A stretch of DNA of 64,000 bases from Sorex araneus (GCF_027595985.1 NC_073307.1:47470509-47534508), one strand, 5' to 3'; positions 34,958-46,373 are shown, numbered from the stretch's first letter. Program-made: numbers and translations. The notes: generated by a model from the letters alone, not told the origin.

Positions 34958-35415
34958 CACGATCACGGAATCCCATTGATCTTCGAATTTCTCGAGTGGT
35001 CTCAGTAATCTCTCCATTCATCCTATCCCTGAGATTTTAGAAGCCTCTCTCTACTTGGCCTTCCCAACAATGCCACATTGGAGGCTCTTTCAGGGTCAGG
35101 GGAATGAGATCCAGCTTGTTACTGGCTTTGGCATATGGATACACCATGGGAAGCTGGCGAGGCTGTCCCACGTGGGCAGTAAACTCTCAGTACCTTGCTA
35201 GTTTCTCCCAGAGGGAGAGGTAGTTTATAAGATATTGCGCCGCCGCGCCCTTCTGGGAGCTTGCTTTTAAGTCTCTGGATATTGACCATTGATGGGAATA
35301 CACACACCTGGGTTCCTCTGCCGGTACCTTCATGCGTGAGGCTTGTCCGAATGTGTGGAGAGGGGCCTTGAGCATGGCTGTGGCTAGGTTCCGGTGGAGA
35401 CTCTCTGTACTATGT
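34958..35415 (-). mobile_element. Long relative of the type 2 SINE body, with 12-bp target duplication
   Basis: Flanked by an exact direct repeat acaccagtatat (34,946-34,957 and 35,416-35,427). On the minus strand its last 250 bases follow the type 2 body but keep about 80 extra bases. The first roughly 200 bases are unrelated to a tRNA and include 'cgcggcggcgcaat'. It has no poly-A, and its 3' end is the same cgatcacgg/cagtga-like terminus as the type 2 tail. No coding frame is evident. The family is not named. Confidence 0.8.
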
Positions 35416-35795
35416 ACACCAGTATATAGTAAAACAATTCATTTTCTTTAGTACATTATCCTGTACCTGGGGCTAGATAAATAGTACAGGATTTAAGGTA
35501 TTTACTTGTTCTCCCCAGCAAGTGAGGTAAGGGCCAACCCTCCAAAACTAGCAAACTTGTATCCTATAGCTGTGTTGAACTCACTTACTCTATAGCCTTT
35601 TTGAAGCCAGTGTTACCTCTTCTACATAATTGATACATTGTGTATGAGTAAAAAGGAGTTTGGTTTCTTTTTAAGGCATGCTCTTTTTTTACTGCCTTAT
35701 TAAAATCTAAGACTTTCAGTTTTGTTTTAGGTTTTGGTTTTAAGCCTGCAGTGCTCAAGCCTTACTCCTGGTTTACTTGTTTTGTTTTGCTTTTG

Positions 35796-35925
35796 TTTTG
35801 GTGCCACACCCCAAAGTACATCCTGGCTCTGTGCTCAGGGATCACTCCTGGCCTTATAGGGTGCTGAGTATCAGATCCATCTTGGCATCCTGCAAGGCAG
35901 GCACGCTAGCTGCTGTGCTTTCTGG
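35796..35925 (-). mobile_element. SOR-type SINE, diverged
   Basis: 'ggtgccacaccccaaagtac', 'tgtgctcagggatcactcct', 'cctgcaaggcaggcacgct'. A further scrap lies at about 35,730-35,775. Confidence 0.75.
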
Positions 35926-35975
35926 ACTTGATGGCCAGTATTTATTTATTTATTTATCATTTTTTTAAATTATTT

Positions 35976-36104
35976 TTTGCTTTTTGGGTCACACCTGGCG
36001 AATTACAGGGGTAACTCCTGGCTCTGCACTCAGAAATATGGGATGCTGGGAATCAAACCCAGGTCGGCCGCATGCAAGGCAAACACCTTACCTGCTCCAG
36101 CCCC
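35976..36104 (-). mobile_element. SOR-type SINE, internally deleted, young
   Basis: Flanked by tgatggccagtattta (about 35,930 and 36,105). Lacks about 40 bases of body. Confidence 0.94.
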
Positions 36105-36179
36105 TGATGGCCAGTATTTAAATGAAAGCAAGATATCTTTGTTTCACTCTTCATGTTAGGGTGAAGCATTCAGTCATTT

Positions 36180-36300
36180 GGGGGAGGGGATTGCTGCTCC
36201 CACCCATCCAGTGTTGCTTGGGGGACCATGTACCAGGAATCAAACCTGGGTTGACTGCATGCAAGGCAAAGTGCCTTAACCCCTGTACTGTCTTGCTGGT
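36180..36300 (-). mobile_element. SOR-type SINE, diverged
   Basis: 'gttgcttgggggaccatgta', 'gactgcatgcaaggcaaagt', 'gtcttgctggtc'. Confidence 0.75.
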
Positions 36301-36379
36301 CTGGAAGCATTCTTTCACCAGCGGCATATTAGCTACAGGTTTTTCATGAACACATGTATCAAGTTCATGAAATTCTCTT

Positions 36380-36800
36380 CTGTTCCTGACTGGTGGAATG
36401 CTTTTATCAGGAATGAATGTTAGGTTTTGGCAAATGCTTTTTCTGTGTCTATTGAAATAGTAAGTGAATTTTCTTTTAGTTTAATGTGGTTAATTTCATT
36501 ATTTCCCAAATGCTAAACTAACCCTGTATCCTTGGGTTTGAACTCTTAAACTTGGCAGTGATGTTATGTACCTCTTACAGATTGTTGGATTTGATTTGCT
36601 AAACTTACACTCAGAAGCTTTTGATCTATATTTATGGATATCATTAGTCTTCAGTTTTCTTTCTCATTATAGTCTGTCTAGTTTTAGCATTCAGGTAGAC
36701 TTACCTTAGGGTAAGTTAGAAAATATTTTCTCTTGTTCAGTTCTCTGAAGAAGTTGGTGTAGGATTTTATTATTTTTCTTTAGAGACTAATCCTCTCACC
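36380..36800 (-). mobile_element. L1 ORF2 fragment (ancient)
   Basis: Reverse-strand L1 landmarks: 'gcaaatgctttttctgtgtc' with 'tattgaaatagtaagtga', 'attgttggatttgatttgct', 'tctgtctagttttagcattc'. This is the reverse-transcriptase region of ORF2, degenerate. Confidence 0.8.
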
Positions 36801-36914
36801 GAGTGTGCCAAGTATATTTGTCTTTAACTTACCACAGTAGCATGTCTTCTAAAGCCCTGTTGTGGAGGAACAATATGTCCTTAGATAAGCTGCAGTTTTG
36901 GGTTTTTTTTTTTT

Positions 36915-37089
36915 TTTTTGCTTTTTGGGTCACACCTGGCTATGCACAGGGGTTAATCCTGGCTCTGTACTCAGGAATTTCTCCTGGTAGTGCTTGGGGG
37001 ACCATATGGGATGTTGGGATGTTGGGAATCGAACCTGGGTTGGCCACCTGCAAGGCAAACGCCCTACCTGCTGTGCTATCTCTCCAGTT
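36915..37089 (-). mobile_element. SOR-type SINE
   Basis: Reverse copy with a duplicated 'gggatgttgggatgttggga'. Confidence 0.94.
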
Positions 37090-37124
37090 CCAATCTACAG
37101 GGTTTTTTTTTGTTTTTGTTTCTG

Positions 37125-37293
37125 TTTTTTGCTTTTTGGGTCACACCCAGCGATGCTCAGGGGTGACTCCTGGTTTTACACTCAGGAATTACTCCTGGCA
37201 GTGCTTGGGGGACCATATGGGATGCCGGGGATCGAACCCGGATCGGCCGCGTGCAAGGCAAACGCCCTACCCGCTGTGCTATCGCTCTGGCCC
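37125..37293 (-). mobile_element. SOR-type SINE, young
   Basis: Near-consensus, flanked by caatctacag (about 37,092 and 37,296). Confidence 0.96.
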
Positions 37294-37451
37294 CCCAATC
37301 TACAGTTTTTAAATAAGAGTCACTATAACCTGATATAAGTGCCTAGTTCTCCTGAACCTTTGTTTTCCTAGAAATTTCTGTTCTTTCATGACCTAATGTC
37401 ACTCAAACTCTTCTAGAAGTGTTTTATGAATAATATTCAATGAAACATTAC

Positions 37452-37552
37452 AGCTGGGACTGTAGCTTGGTGGTAGACAGGTCACTTGGACTGAATGTGC
37501 GAGGCCCTGGGTTTGACCCCTCCCCAGCACCCCTTCCCCCCCCACACACACA
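37452..37552 (+). mobile_element. tRNA-Ala/ID-like SINE, different family
   Basis: 'gctgggactgtagcttggtg' (A box), 'gtgcgaggccctgggtttga' (B box), 'ccccagcacc', then a CACA tail. This is the plan of ID elements derived from tRNA-Ala, not of the SOR head. Confidence 0.65.
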
Positions 37553-38928
37553 AAAGAAACCAACAAATGACAGTATCATCCTCACCATTGATTTCTCCTT
37601 TTTTCTTTTTCCAGGTTCATTCTGTAATTTTAAAATTTAGATTTATTTTTAATGGGCCTCCCTAAAGTGCTTAATGGGCTGAGGGCCACTTCTGACGAGA
37701 CTGAGCCGGTGGGCAGACAGCTCAGTGCTTGTGGCTGAGTAGAGGGCGCTGCTCAGCCATGTGGCGCTGGGGACCACCAGGGCCATGCCCCGCAGTGCAG
37801 ATATGAAACCTTGTGAGGCAGGTCCTAAGCAATTACTTAGGGCCATTTCCATGTACAGGGTGATGTACTTATAGAATTACCCTAACGTAAAATCCTGGCC
37901 CTGCTCTGTGAGGCCAGTCTGAGCGACAGTGAGCTGCCCACATCCCAGTAATCGTAAGCCCTTCTCAGACCTGTAGAATCTTCCAACGTGCTGAGCGATG
38001 TGCTTCCTTCCTGTCTTCCTTGGTTTGCTCCTCAGGGGCCATCCACGCTGTAGAAGGAGCAGATGATTCTCGAAGCGGAGAAAACCGGGGCCTTGGGTCT
38101 TAAAGGCTTGCCACAGGCCTTTCAGTGGTCACGGCTTTTGTCTTGGTGCCACTTCACTCTCCCCTGTGACTTGCTGTCACTACTGTGGCATTCTGGCCGA
38201 GGCAAACTACTGTCAGCTTGCCGTTTCCCCAAGGGAGGTTTTTACTTTTTGTCTAGGCTAGAGAAGCTGGAATTAATTGCCCAATAAACATTCATAACTG
38301 ACAGAATGAATTTGGTGGAGCATGTTTTCTTTCTAGTGTTAATCTAGAAATGGAGCATGGCTAATTTCTATTTGCCCCTGAAATGTAACCCATTGTATTA
38401 CATTCTGTTCAAAGGGAAATCAGATGGTTAGGGCCAGTGGCTAAACGTATTCATATGCAAATAATTAAATACTGTTTGGGGCTCTCCAGTGATTTAGTGG
38501 GAAAGCATTTAACCCGCCTGCTCTACACCTGGTTTATCCCTAGCACTGAAAACAAACTGTTGAATGTCAAAGGACCTGGGTTTTACTAAACCCATCTTCT
38601 CATTTTTTTCTTTCTTTTTTTCTCTCTCTTTTTTTTTTTTTTGGCTGATATGGTCTGTTTTTGTATTTCTGAACAAAACAATTCTGGACGTGAATTCTGA
38701 CATTTAACTGAGGTTAATTCTTTGAAATATTCAGAGCTGTATAGATGAGTACTTGGAAGAAATCTTGGACCAAGAACTGGAGAGAACTGGGCTCTAACTC
38801 TGACTCCCGTGGAGTGACTGTATAGCCCAGAGACACACAGTGCCTCCGGGGCCCTTGGCAGCGGCTGTGACTACATAGCCGGGGGATCGTGAGATGTTGG
38901 TGAAGTGGCATCCACTCACTCACTCGCT

Positions 38929-38996
38929 GGTAATGCCAGCAGAATTACACAGTAACTGTAATTCTGCTGTTACTGTGTAATTCTGCTGGCATTACC
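38929..38996. repeat. Perfect 28-bp inverted repeat with 12-base loop
   Basis: Arms 38,929-38,956 and 38,969-38,996 are exact reverse complements (left arm starts ggtaatgccagcagaatt). The loop, tgtaattctgct, itself repeats part of the right arm. It lies about 350 bases before coding exon 5. Confidence 0.97.
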
Positions 38997-39344
38997 TCTA
39001 TCAGCTTGGGCGATTGTCTTTACCTCATTTGAATTCCGTTTCTGTGGTCAATAAAAGTGCACTAGAGACTGGGAGTGTAGATGGAGCCTGTAAGGTCCTG
39101 GGTTTGATCCCAGTGCCTCTTCTACCATCAGTATTTCCAGGAGGGGCCCTGGTACCCCCCCAGAACCATCTGATTTGCTACTCCCTCCCCAAATAAAAAC
39201 ACAAAAGGTGAGCTCATATTCTAGAATCTTCCCCATACTAAGCCCATACATCGGCTCTTTCTGTAAGCTGTGTTTGGTTGGCATGGTCACCAGGGTGTGA
39301 GAGAGTAGACTGTGCTGTTGACCCTGGTTTGCTCTTTGTATCAG

Positions 39345-39476
39345 ACCACCACGTACACACGCCGGGGCCATGGGACGTGCACCAGCCCAGGATGCTCCTT
39401 TACGTACGTCACCAGGCACAAACCACCTAAGTGCCCTACCTGTGGTAACTTCCTAGGAGGGAAGTGGATCCCAAAG
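39345..39476 (+). CDS. HMGXB3: HMGXB3 coding exon 5 (304-347), zinc ribbon 1
   Basis: Acceptor gtatcag|acc, donor aag|gtaagt, phase 0-0, 132 bases. Motif CX4C-X12-CX2C: Cys315, Cys320, Cys333, Cys336, with RHKP just before the second pair and RRGHG before the first. It is probably a structural zinc site; no ligand is known to me. Closely similar to coding exon 10. Confidence 0.96.
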
Positions 39477-39589
39477 GTAAGTCTGTTCTCAGTCTCTGCT
39501 TTGGAAGCTCCTAAGTAGGTTTCCCAGTCCCTTTAACAGTAGTAAAGCACGCGTTCATTTTAATCTTTTGTAAAACCCATCTCAGTGTC

Positions 39590-39841
39590 ACTGTCATTGT
39601 CTCTGTCATCCCGTTCATTGCTCATCGATTTGCTTGAGCGGACACCAGTAACGTCTCCACTGTGGGACTTGTTACTGTTTTTTGGCATATTGAATATGCC
39701 ACAGGTAGCTTGCCAGGCTTTGCTGTGGGAGCGAGAAACTCGCAGTAGCTTGCCAGGCTCTCCGAGAGGGGCGGAAAAATTAAACCTGGGTCGGCCGCGT
39801 GCAAGGCAAACGCCCTACCCGCTATGCTATCGCTCCAGCCC
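39590..39841 (-). mobile_element. Type 2 SINE
   Basis: Full reverse copy ('gctcatcgatttgcttgagc' to 'gctatcgctccagcccc'). Confidence 0.95.
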
Positions 39842-40507
39842 CGAGATCAAATTTATGATGTGAAAATAAGTCTTGTTTTTTTTTAATTACTTATTCTCCA
39901 TCTTGACTTGCTGAGTCAGAATATTTTCCCCAAGGACTTTTGCAGGAGTCATTGTATAAAGAGTTAAATACTGTAATTTCCACGTCTCCCAGGATCATGT
40001 CGGTAGGAAGAAAGAGTGCCCTTTCAGTGTGAGTGCATGCATCACTCTAGAGATAGTGACTCTGCTCACCAGCCACTTTAGTTCTTGGTCTTTCTGTTCA
40101 GTTCGGCTGCGGGAGCTTAAGGTTTCTTGGGTTTTTATTTTTGAAGCAGCAAGTATAAATAGGTCCTAAATGCTCAAGTGTGTTCATGCCAGTCAGGAAA
40201 TGACTCACCTTGTGGCGTGTTGTTCTAGACTTCTTTTGGCTAAATTTAGCGCTGAAGTTCCCAATGAGTTGAATGAGACAGAACTTTGTCTTCAAGGTTC
40301 TTTAACTTAAGGTTTCCCACCTGTGGGCTCTCAGCTGGCAGGAATGGAGTCTCTCCGAGCCCTTCCGTCTTGAAAGCAAGCGTCGGCTTGGAGGGGTCAG
40401 GAGGCCAGGAGATAGGTCAGAGGGGTGAGGGCTTGCTTTGTTCAGTCCCTCCCTGCTCTGCGGGATCCTGGAAGCAGTACTCTGAAGGCGCTGCCCCTTA
40501 ACCCATA

Positions 40508-40618
40508 AGGGGCCAGAGAGACAATCCGGGGGTTAAGGCACTGGCCTTGCAAGGGGGTGACCATGCAGGTCAGTCTCTGGCACTTAGAATGATCCCCTGA
40601 GCACTGCCAGGTATGGAT
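40508..40618 (+). mobile_element. SOR-type SINE, shortened
   Basis: 'ggggccagagagacaatccg', 'tgatcccctgagcactgcca'. Confidence 0.75.
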
Positions 40619-41099
40619 AGAAAACAAAACAGAAAAAGTTGAAAAGGAAATTTAAAGGGATAGGCTAAATGAAGGAATATGACTTCAAGCAGTTATTCTT
40701 TGCTCTTAGAATTTTCACTCTTCCAGCAAAGGAATTTTTTTTTTTTGGTTAGTGGTTCATTTATTTGTATGTTAATGATTAGTTAGCAGTGAAGTGTTTT
40801 ACCTCATTTTTTCCCCTATTTTTTACAAACAAGCATCTTAGTCTAGAAAATGAGTTTACTCATAGTTTAATCCCACCGTTGTCCATCGCCTCCCTCACCC
40901 CCAGCACAAATTTTCATTATTAATAGAATATTTATATCCGTCAAGTCCTGATACTCAAGAATGGCAGCAAAATTACAGACTGTTTTCATTAGCACCTAAG
41001 ACTGAATTCAGGGTGGTCAAGGATTGTTCCAAAATCTCATCTCAGAGATTTTGTCTAATTTGTCTCTTATTTTTCCACTTGCATTTTCTTTTCCTTTTT

Positions 41100-41288
41100 T
41101 TCTTAATTTTATTTGTTATTGAATTGCTGTGAGACAGACCCTTACAAAGCCGTTCATGATTAGGTTACAGTAGTACAGTGTTCCAGCACCCGTCTCTCCA
41201 CCAATACATTTCCCAGGACCAGTGTCCCCAGGTTCCCTCCCATCATCCCCTACACCCCAGCCTGTCCCTATGGCAGGCGCTTTTCTAC
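41100..41288 (-). mobile_element. L1 3'-UTR remnant
   Basis: 'tgttccagcacccgtctctc' and 'cattcatgattaggttacag'-like order match the reverse L1 3' end; the exact text is diverged. Confidence 0.6.
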
Positions 41289-41290
41289 TC

Positions 41291-41312
41291 TGTGTGTGTG
41301 TGTGTGTGTGTG

Positions 41313-41344
<32 letters not shown>

Positions 41345-41346
41345 CC
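41291..41346 (+). repeat. (TG)n(TCTG)n(TC)n microsatellite
   Basis: About 11 TG, 5 TCTG and 7 TC units. Confidence 0.96.
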
Positions 41347-41639
41347 CCCAACCCTTTTGGGCATTGTGGCTTGCAAGGTTGATACTGAAATGTTATCAAG
41401 ACTCAGTTCTTGTCAAGTATGATCATGCCCAGCTGTTATTGTCGTGCTGGTCTCTTCTGTCTTACCTACCCTCCGCCCCACACACACTTGTTGCACTCAC
41501 ATTGCATCTCTAGCAGTAAATAAGCTCAGTGCAATTTAATCTGGAAGTATTGCTCTTTCTTTCTTCATCCTTATGACATTTGTGTCTTAGAATCTTGAGA
41601 AAGCTTTGCTGGGATATCTTTTATTTTTCCTTTTGGTTT

Positions 41640-41803
41640 TTTGCACCATACCTGGTGGAGCTCAGGGCTTACTTCTGGCTCTGCACTCAGAAATCACTTC
41701 TGTCAGTGTTCTGGGTACCATATGGGAAACTGGGGATTGAACCTGCATTGGCTGCATGCAAGGCAAGTGCCATACCCACTTCTGTACTATTGCTCCAGCT
41801 CCA
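41640..41803 (-). mobile_element. SOR-type SINE
   Basis: 'gcaccatacctggtggagct' to 'actattgctccagctcc'. Confidence 0.88.
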
Positions 41804-41828
41804 TCTTGGGTTTTTCTTTTTTCCCCCT

Positions 41829-41988
41829 GATTTTGGGGCCACACCCTTCGGTGCTCTGGGGTATCTCTCTTGGCTCCACTCTAGGAGTTGCTTCTGGGGT
41901 GCTCAGGAGACCATGTGGGATGCTGGGGACTGAACCCAGGTTACCCGTATGCAAGGTAAGTGGCCAACCACTGTACTATCTCTCTATC
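41829..41988 (-). mobile_element. SOR-type SINE, diverged
   Basis: 'ggggccacacccttcggtgc' to 'ctgtactatctctctatcc'. Confidence 0.82.
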
Positions 41989-42084
41989 CTCAATCCTGGG
42001 GATTTCTTAATAGTCCTCTGTTAATTGTTCTAATCAAAGGCAGTGTGCTACCAGGGAACTTGGAATTACAAGATGTGTGTGGAT

Positions 42085-42200
42085 TTTTGTGAGGGAACCA
42101 CACCTGGAAATGCTTGGGGAAAACTTGTGGCTCTGTGATCAGGGCTCGCTCCCAGGCATGTGGTACTGGGCATTGAACTGAGGTGCTTTGCGTGCACCCA
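42085..42200 (-). mobile_element. Degenerate SOR-type SINE
   Basis: 'gggaaccacacctggaaatg', 'ggctctgtgatcagggctcg'. Confidence 0.6.
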
Positions 42201-42347
42201 AACTAATACTTGGGATTTTCTCCCTGGTTCATTAAGGGTGGTTTTTTTTTTTTTTTCCAGCCAGTGACTAGAAAGTAATGCTAATTTTACACATAGATGG
42301 TAAGCTTCCTGCAGTGTCAGGGAGGTCAGGAAGAAAAGGACCATCTG

Positions 42348-42508
42348 AGGGCTGGAGTGAGAGAGACACCTCAATGCTCTGAGCACATACTTGCCATGCA
42401 GTGGGGGCCAGGTTCAATTTTCAGCACCATGTGGTCCCCAGGCGTTATCAGGAGTGATACACCAAGATGGGAATAACCCATGAGCATCATCAGGTGTGGT
42501 CCAAACAA
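42348..42508 (+). mobile_element. SOR-type SINE, diverged
   Basis: 'gggctggagtgagagagaca', 'ggttcaattttcagcaccat', 'caggtgtggtccaaaca'. Confidence 0.8.
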
Positions 42509-43202
42509 AAATCAAAAGAAATGGGCCCTCTAAAATGCTAACTTCTGTTGGCTGACACTGAGTTCAGCTATTTCTTTTATAATTTTTATAATGCAATGTG
42601 AGGATTCAGATGAATCTTGCCTTAGGTCACACGAACAGTTAGAAAAGAAGCTGAACCTAGAACTCATCCTTATATTTCCATGGAAGGAATTCACCCAAGA
42701 CCTATCCTAGAGAAAACCACTTCGTTTTTTCTTTTTATAAAGTTTGTGTGTGTACTTGTGTGTGTCTGTGTGTTTACCTGCTGTGTTTCCAAGCATGGTT
42801 CTGGTACAGAAGCTAAGGTGTCTAAAAAGTAGGTCTGGGACAGCAGCTGCTATTTTCAGAAAAACACTTTGAATAGCACTTAATTGGATCTTAACACTCA
42901 CCTGAATGAGTCTGGGACCCCAGAAAGGTTTTCTCTGTGGAGTTAGAGACATAGTGTCTTTCATTGGAATAGTTGAACTCAGAAGGGGGGACCACCACGA
43001 TGCACAACTGGGGGCTTCTGGGGTCATGGGGTCCAGGGCCAGACCACGGCAGCACTTCCAGTGAGCCTCCCTCACCCTGCATCCCAGTTTCCATCGACTG
43101 CTTCCGTCAGTGCTGGAATGAGAATAAAGAGAACATTTGGGAACTTGTTTTCAGCTGTGTAATGTCAGATGCACGCATTGTATTCTTCTTTTTCCCCCCT
43201 AG

Positions 43203-43621
43203 GAAAAACCAGGTAAAGTCAGAGTAGAGTTGGCTTCTGGTGTTGCCTCCAGAGGCTCCCTGGTTAAGAAAAATCAGCAGACTCTCACCTCCGAGCAAAG
43301 GTCCCCGAAGGAAAATGCCTCCAAACTGACTTCAGAGAACTCGGAAGCTGTGACGCAGCTACTGAATGTGACCCCTACGAGAGAACTGAGTGAGGACAGT
43401 GAGTGGGAGGGAGTGCTCATCTCAGATGCCCAAGTGGTGATCAAGGAAACTCCTGGAAATCGGGACACAGCAGTCACCAAGATGCCAGCAGTCAAGAGTG
43501 GTGTGCAGCCTGAGGCTTCTCTGGGGACAGTCGAGAAAGACACTCCTGGACCAGATGTGCCACCCTCAGCGGAGGGTACCACCACCTCTGGTTCACTCCC
43601 CGCTACGCGAAGATCCACAGG
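43203..43621 (+). CDS. HMGXB3: HMGXB3 coding exon 6 (348-487)
   Basis: The exon is 419 bases, acceptor cccccctag|gaa, donor cacagg|gtaagc, codon 487 split after two bases. Ser/Thr/Glu-rich linker with an acidic patch (EDSEWEGVLISDAQVVI); no recognised domain. The frame is open throughout. Confidence 0.94.
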
Positions 43622-43868
43622 GTAAGCCAGTGTGTTCGTGTAACATGGGATTGTATTGAGAGCAGCAGCTCGGGAACAGGCCCGAGTGTTTGGCCTTAAG
43701 CCCTTCAGACATTTCTGAGAGGGACAGCAGAGTCGCTGATGGTTCTGTCTTCGAGATAGAGAAACCTCTGGAGATGATTATCTGTTCATCCCAGGTAATC
43801 GGTGCATGGGTTCTCCAGTCCTTACCCTTCTCCCTAAGCATTTAGGTTCTTTTTGATTAGTTTTGTTT

Positions 43869-44008
43869 TGGGGCCACACCTGGCAGTGCTCTGCATTCAT
43901 GGGTCATTCCTGGCAGTGCTCAAGGGACTCTAGAGAGTGTGGGGATTGAACCCAGGTTAGCCGCATGCAGGGCCAACATCCTGCCCACTGTACTATTGCT
44001 TTGACCAT
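43869..44008 (-). mobile_element. SOR-type SINE
   Basis: 'ggggccacacctggcagtgc' to 'tgtactattgctttgacc'. Confidence 0.87.
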
Positions 44009-44160
44009 TGCAGTGTTCTGTGATACTAGCAGATCCTAGAGACTAACTTGGTAAACAGCAGCTTTCTGCAAGCACCGAAGAGTAGAGAGATTTCTGCCTG
44101 AAGTCACAATTTAGGGTGTTTAATTTTAAGAAAGTATTTTTTGTTTTATTGTATGTTTTG

Positions 44161-44404
44161 GGACTGGAGCAATAACACAGCAGGTAGGGCATTTGCCTTG
44201 CACATGGCCGACCTGGGTTCGATTCCTCCGTCCCTTTCGGAGAGCCCGGCAAGCTACCGAGAGTATCTCGCCTACACGGCAGAGCCTGGCAAGCTACCCA
44301 TGGTGTATTCGATATGCCAAAAACAGTTACAAGTCTCACAATGAAGATGTTACTGGTGCCCGCTGGAACAAATCGATAAACAACAGGACTACAGTGCTAC
44401 AGTG
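44161..44404 (+). mobile_element. Type 2 SINE
   Basis: Complete forward copy, flanked by attgtatgtttt. Confidence 0.96.
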
Positions 44405-44426
44405 CATTGTATGTTTTATGTTTTGT

Positions 44427-44554
44427 ATTTTGGGTCAATGCTCAGGGCTTACTCTTTGCAGACTTGGGGGCCCATATGGAGTGATGGGGATTGAATCCAG
44501 GTTGGCCACATGCAAGGCAAATACCCTCCCTGCTCTCCTGTTGCTTCAGCCCCA
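44427..44554 (-). mobile_element. SOR-type SINE, shortened
   Basis: 'tcaatgctcagggcttactc', 'ggccacatgcaaggcaaata', 'gttgcttcagcccc'. Confidence 0.85.
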
Positions 44555-44834
44555 GAATTCAGGGTAGCAGTGCTCAGGGATCAGCCCTGGGCCTGTGCGC
44601 CTAGAGCGTGTGCTGTGGCCAGAACTCAGTTCCCGTAGAGGTGTTATTCCTGGCTTCTGTTGGACCTTGGGCGTAGTCACTTTCTGCATCTGATTTTCAT
44701 TCTTCTCTGAAAAACCTTCATATTCAGTAACCATACAAACTCCAAAAAATTGTATGCATAGCATGCAAGCCAGTGCAGATCAGCACTTCCCATTATGGCT
44801 TATTTTCCTCCCCTGTCACTCAGTTTATTTTTTG

Positions 44835-44955
44835 TTTCTGGACCACAGCCAGTAGTGCTTGGGGACACCTAGCTCTCTGCTCTGGGGGCTGCTGTGGTGT
44901 TTGGGGATCATATGCAGTACAAGGCAGGTGCCTTAAGCACTGTCTTGGTTCTTCA
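44835..44955 (-). mobile_element. Degenerate SOR-type SINE
   Basis: 'ggaccacagccagtagtgct', 'acaaggcaggtgccttaag'. Confidence 0.6.
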
Positions 44956-45769
44956 TCCTCCGCTGCCATCTCTTTTTTAAAGACTCCGCTGACTTCCCTA
45001 GGTTGCTGAAGGCCCTGACTTAGCGATATCAGTGATTCTCATTGGGGAATATTAAACTCTTGGAGCATCTCGGCAATGTTTAGACTTTTGGGGGTGTTGC
45101 AGCTGGGACGAGGGTGGGAGGTGGCGATGAGCTTGCTCTTAACTCTAAGCAGTAGCCACCCAGGATGCCGCAGAACAGCCTTTGTGGCCCAAGTGTTTAC
45201 AGAGCTGGACTTCAGAATTCCAGTTTACACTGAAAAGATTTTACTGTTGTGCCAGAAGACCTGGGTAGTGTCATGGTTCAGGGTCAGTCGGGTAAGGCAG
45301 TGTGAGCGTCTCCATTCTGTTCACCCATGTCCAAGGGACAGTATTTCCAGCTGTTTCCAGAGATGATCGTAAGCTTATACAGATATGTATATACTAATAT
45401 TTACCCTTTTCTTTTTTTAACAAACTACAAATCAGTAGCGTAACACTATCAGTATCTTTCCCCTGGTGTGTAGAAATCATTGTGTGTGTGCAGAGATAGG
45501 CAGCCATGTACTTCATCCTGTCCTTAGGGCATGTGACTGCCGTCACAGTGGGGCCCTGTGTGCATCAGGCTCTGGGCTGAGCATCGACTGCCAGGGAATG
45601 AACGCCGACTCGGTTCTTCATTATCTGCCATCAGGGCCCATGAGAGACTGGCACACTTGAATCGCTTGCTCTGTTTATAGGCAGTTTGATGTTCTACCAC
45701 AGGAGCTTGTAGGAGCTGCTCTGTCCTTCTGTCTTTTATGCATTTGGAAGGGGGGTGGTGGGGGGGAGC

Positions 45770-45885
45770 ATGTGAATACCGGGACCTGGGAGTGCTCAGG
45801 GTACCCTAAAGGATGCCAGGGATCGAACCTGGGGCCCACCACATGCAAGGCCAGCACCCTACCTGCTGCATTATCATTCTGGCCC
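45770..45885 (-). mobile_element. SOR-type SINE, 3' part missing
   Basis: 'gggagtgctcagggtaccct' to 'ttatcattctggcccc'. Confidence 0.82.
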
Positions 45886-45911
45886 CTGTTTCTTTTAAAT
45901 TTTGTGTGTTA

Positions 45912-46015
45912 GGAACATGAGATGAGCAGAAGAGTCAAGTGACTTGCCTTGGGCCACAGAACTATGTCGTGACCCCCTCTGCCTAAAGCCTGGCCATTTA
46001 ACTAGTGCACTGTCC
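45912..46015 (-). mobile_element. MIR-like ancient SINE
   Basis: 'agtcaagtgacttgccttgg', 'gccacagaactatgtcgtga' and 'ctaaagcctggccatttaac' follow the reverse MIR core. Confidence 0.65.
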
Positions 46016-46088
46016 TTTCGGTAAAGTGCTGCATGGAGATAGCACTCTGGTCCCGGATCTCTTGACTTTTCCTTCTTGTGTTTTTCAG

Positions 46089-46264
46089 AGTTGACCTGCT
46101 CCCCCCTGGGCCGAGAGCCCCTGAGCTGAAAGGCAGAATGCGGGGCAAGCCCTCCTTACTGGCCGCAGCGAGACCCATGAGAGCGATCCTGCCAGCCCCA
46201 GCTGCGGTGGGGCGCGGCAGCGGCATGGGACTGCCCAGGGCCAGGCAGGCCTTTCCCCTGAATG
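46089..46264 (+). CDS. HMGXB3: HMGXB3 coding exon 7 (487-546)
   Basis: Acceptor tttttcag|agtt completes codon 487; donor aatg|gtaagg splits codon 546 after one base. Basic, Ala/Pro/Arg-rich linker (GKPSLLAAARPMRAILPAP), possibly nucleic-acid contacting, but no named domain. Confidence 0.93.
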
Positions 46265-46373
46265 GTAAGGAAGGTCCAGGCGCCCGGAGCGCGGGCTGTC
46301 GAAGGGGAAGGGTGGAGGGACGAGGGAGACTCTGGGTGCACTTGGGTCACACTTTGGCGTCTGGTTATCTCAG

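Larger units (their letters stand above)
34244..39344 (+). other. HMGXB3: HMGXB3 intron 5
   Basis: Repeat-dense in its first half. 37,560-38,920 has few clear repeats beyond a possible SINE scrap at 38,478-38,552. A perfect hairpin lies at 38,929. Confidence 0.6.
39477..43202 (+). other. HMGXB3: HMGXB3 intron 6
   Basis: SINEs, an L1 3' remnant and a microsatellite are listed separately. 39,845-40,500 and 42,515-43,200 hold nothing firm; a MIR-like scrap may lie at 42,595-42,670. Confidence 0.55.
43622..46088 (+). other. HMGXB3: HMGXB3 intron 7
   Basis: Five SINEs and a MIR-like remnant. 44,960-45,760 shows nothing recognised. Confidence 0.6.
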
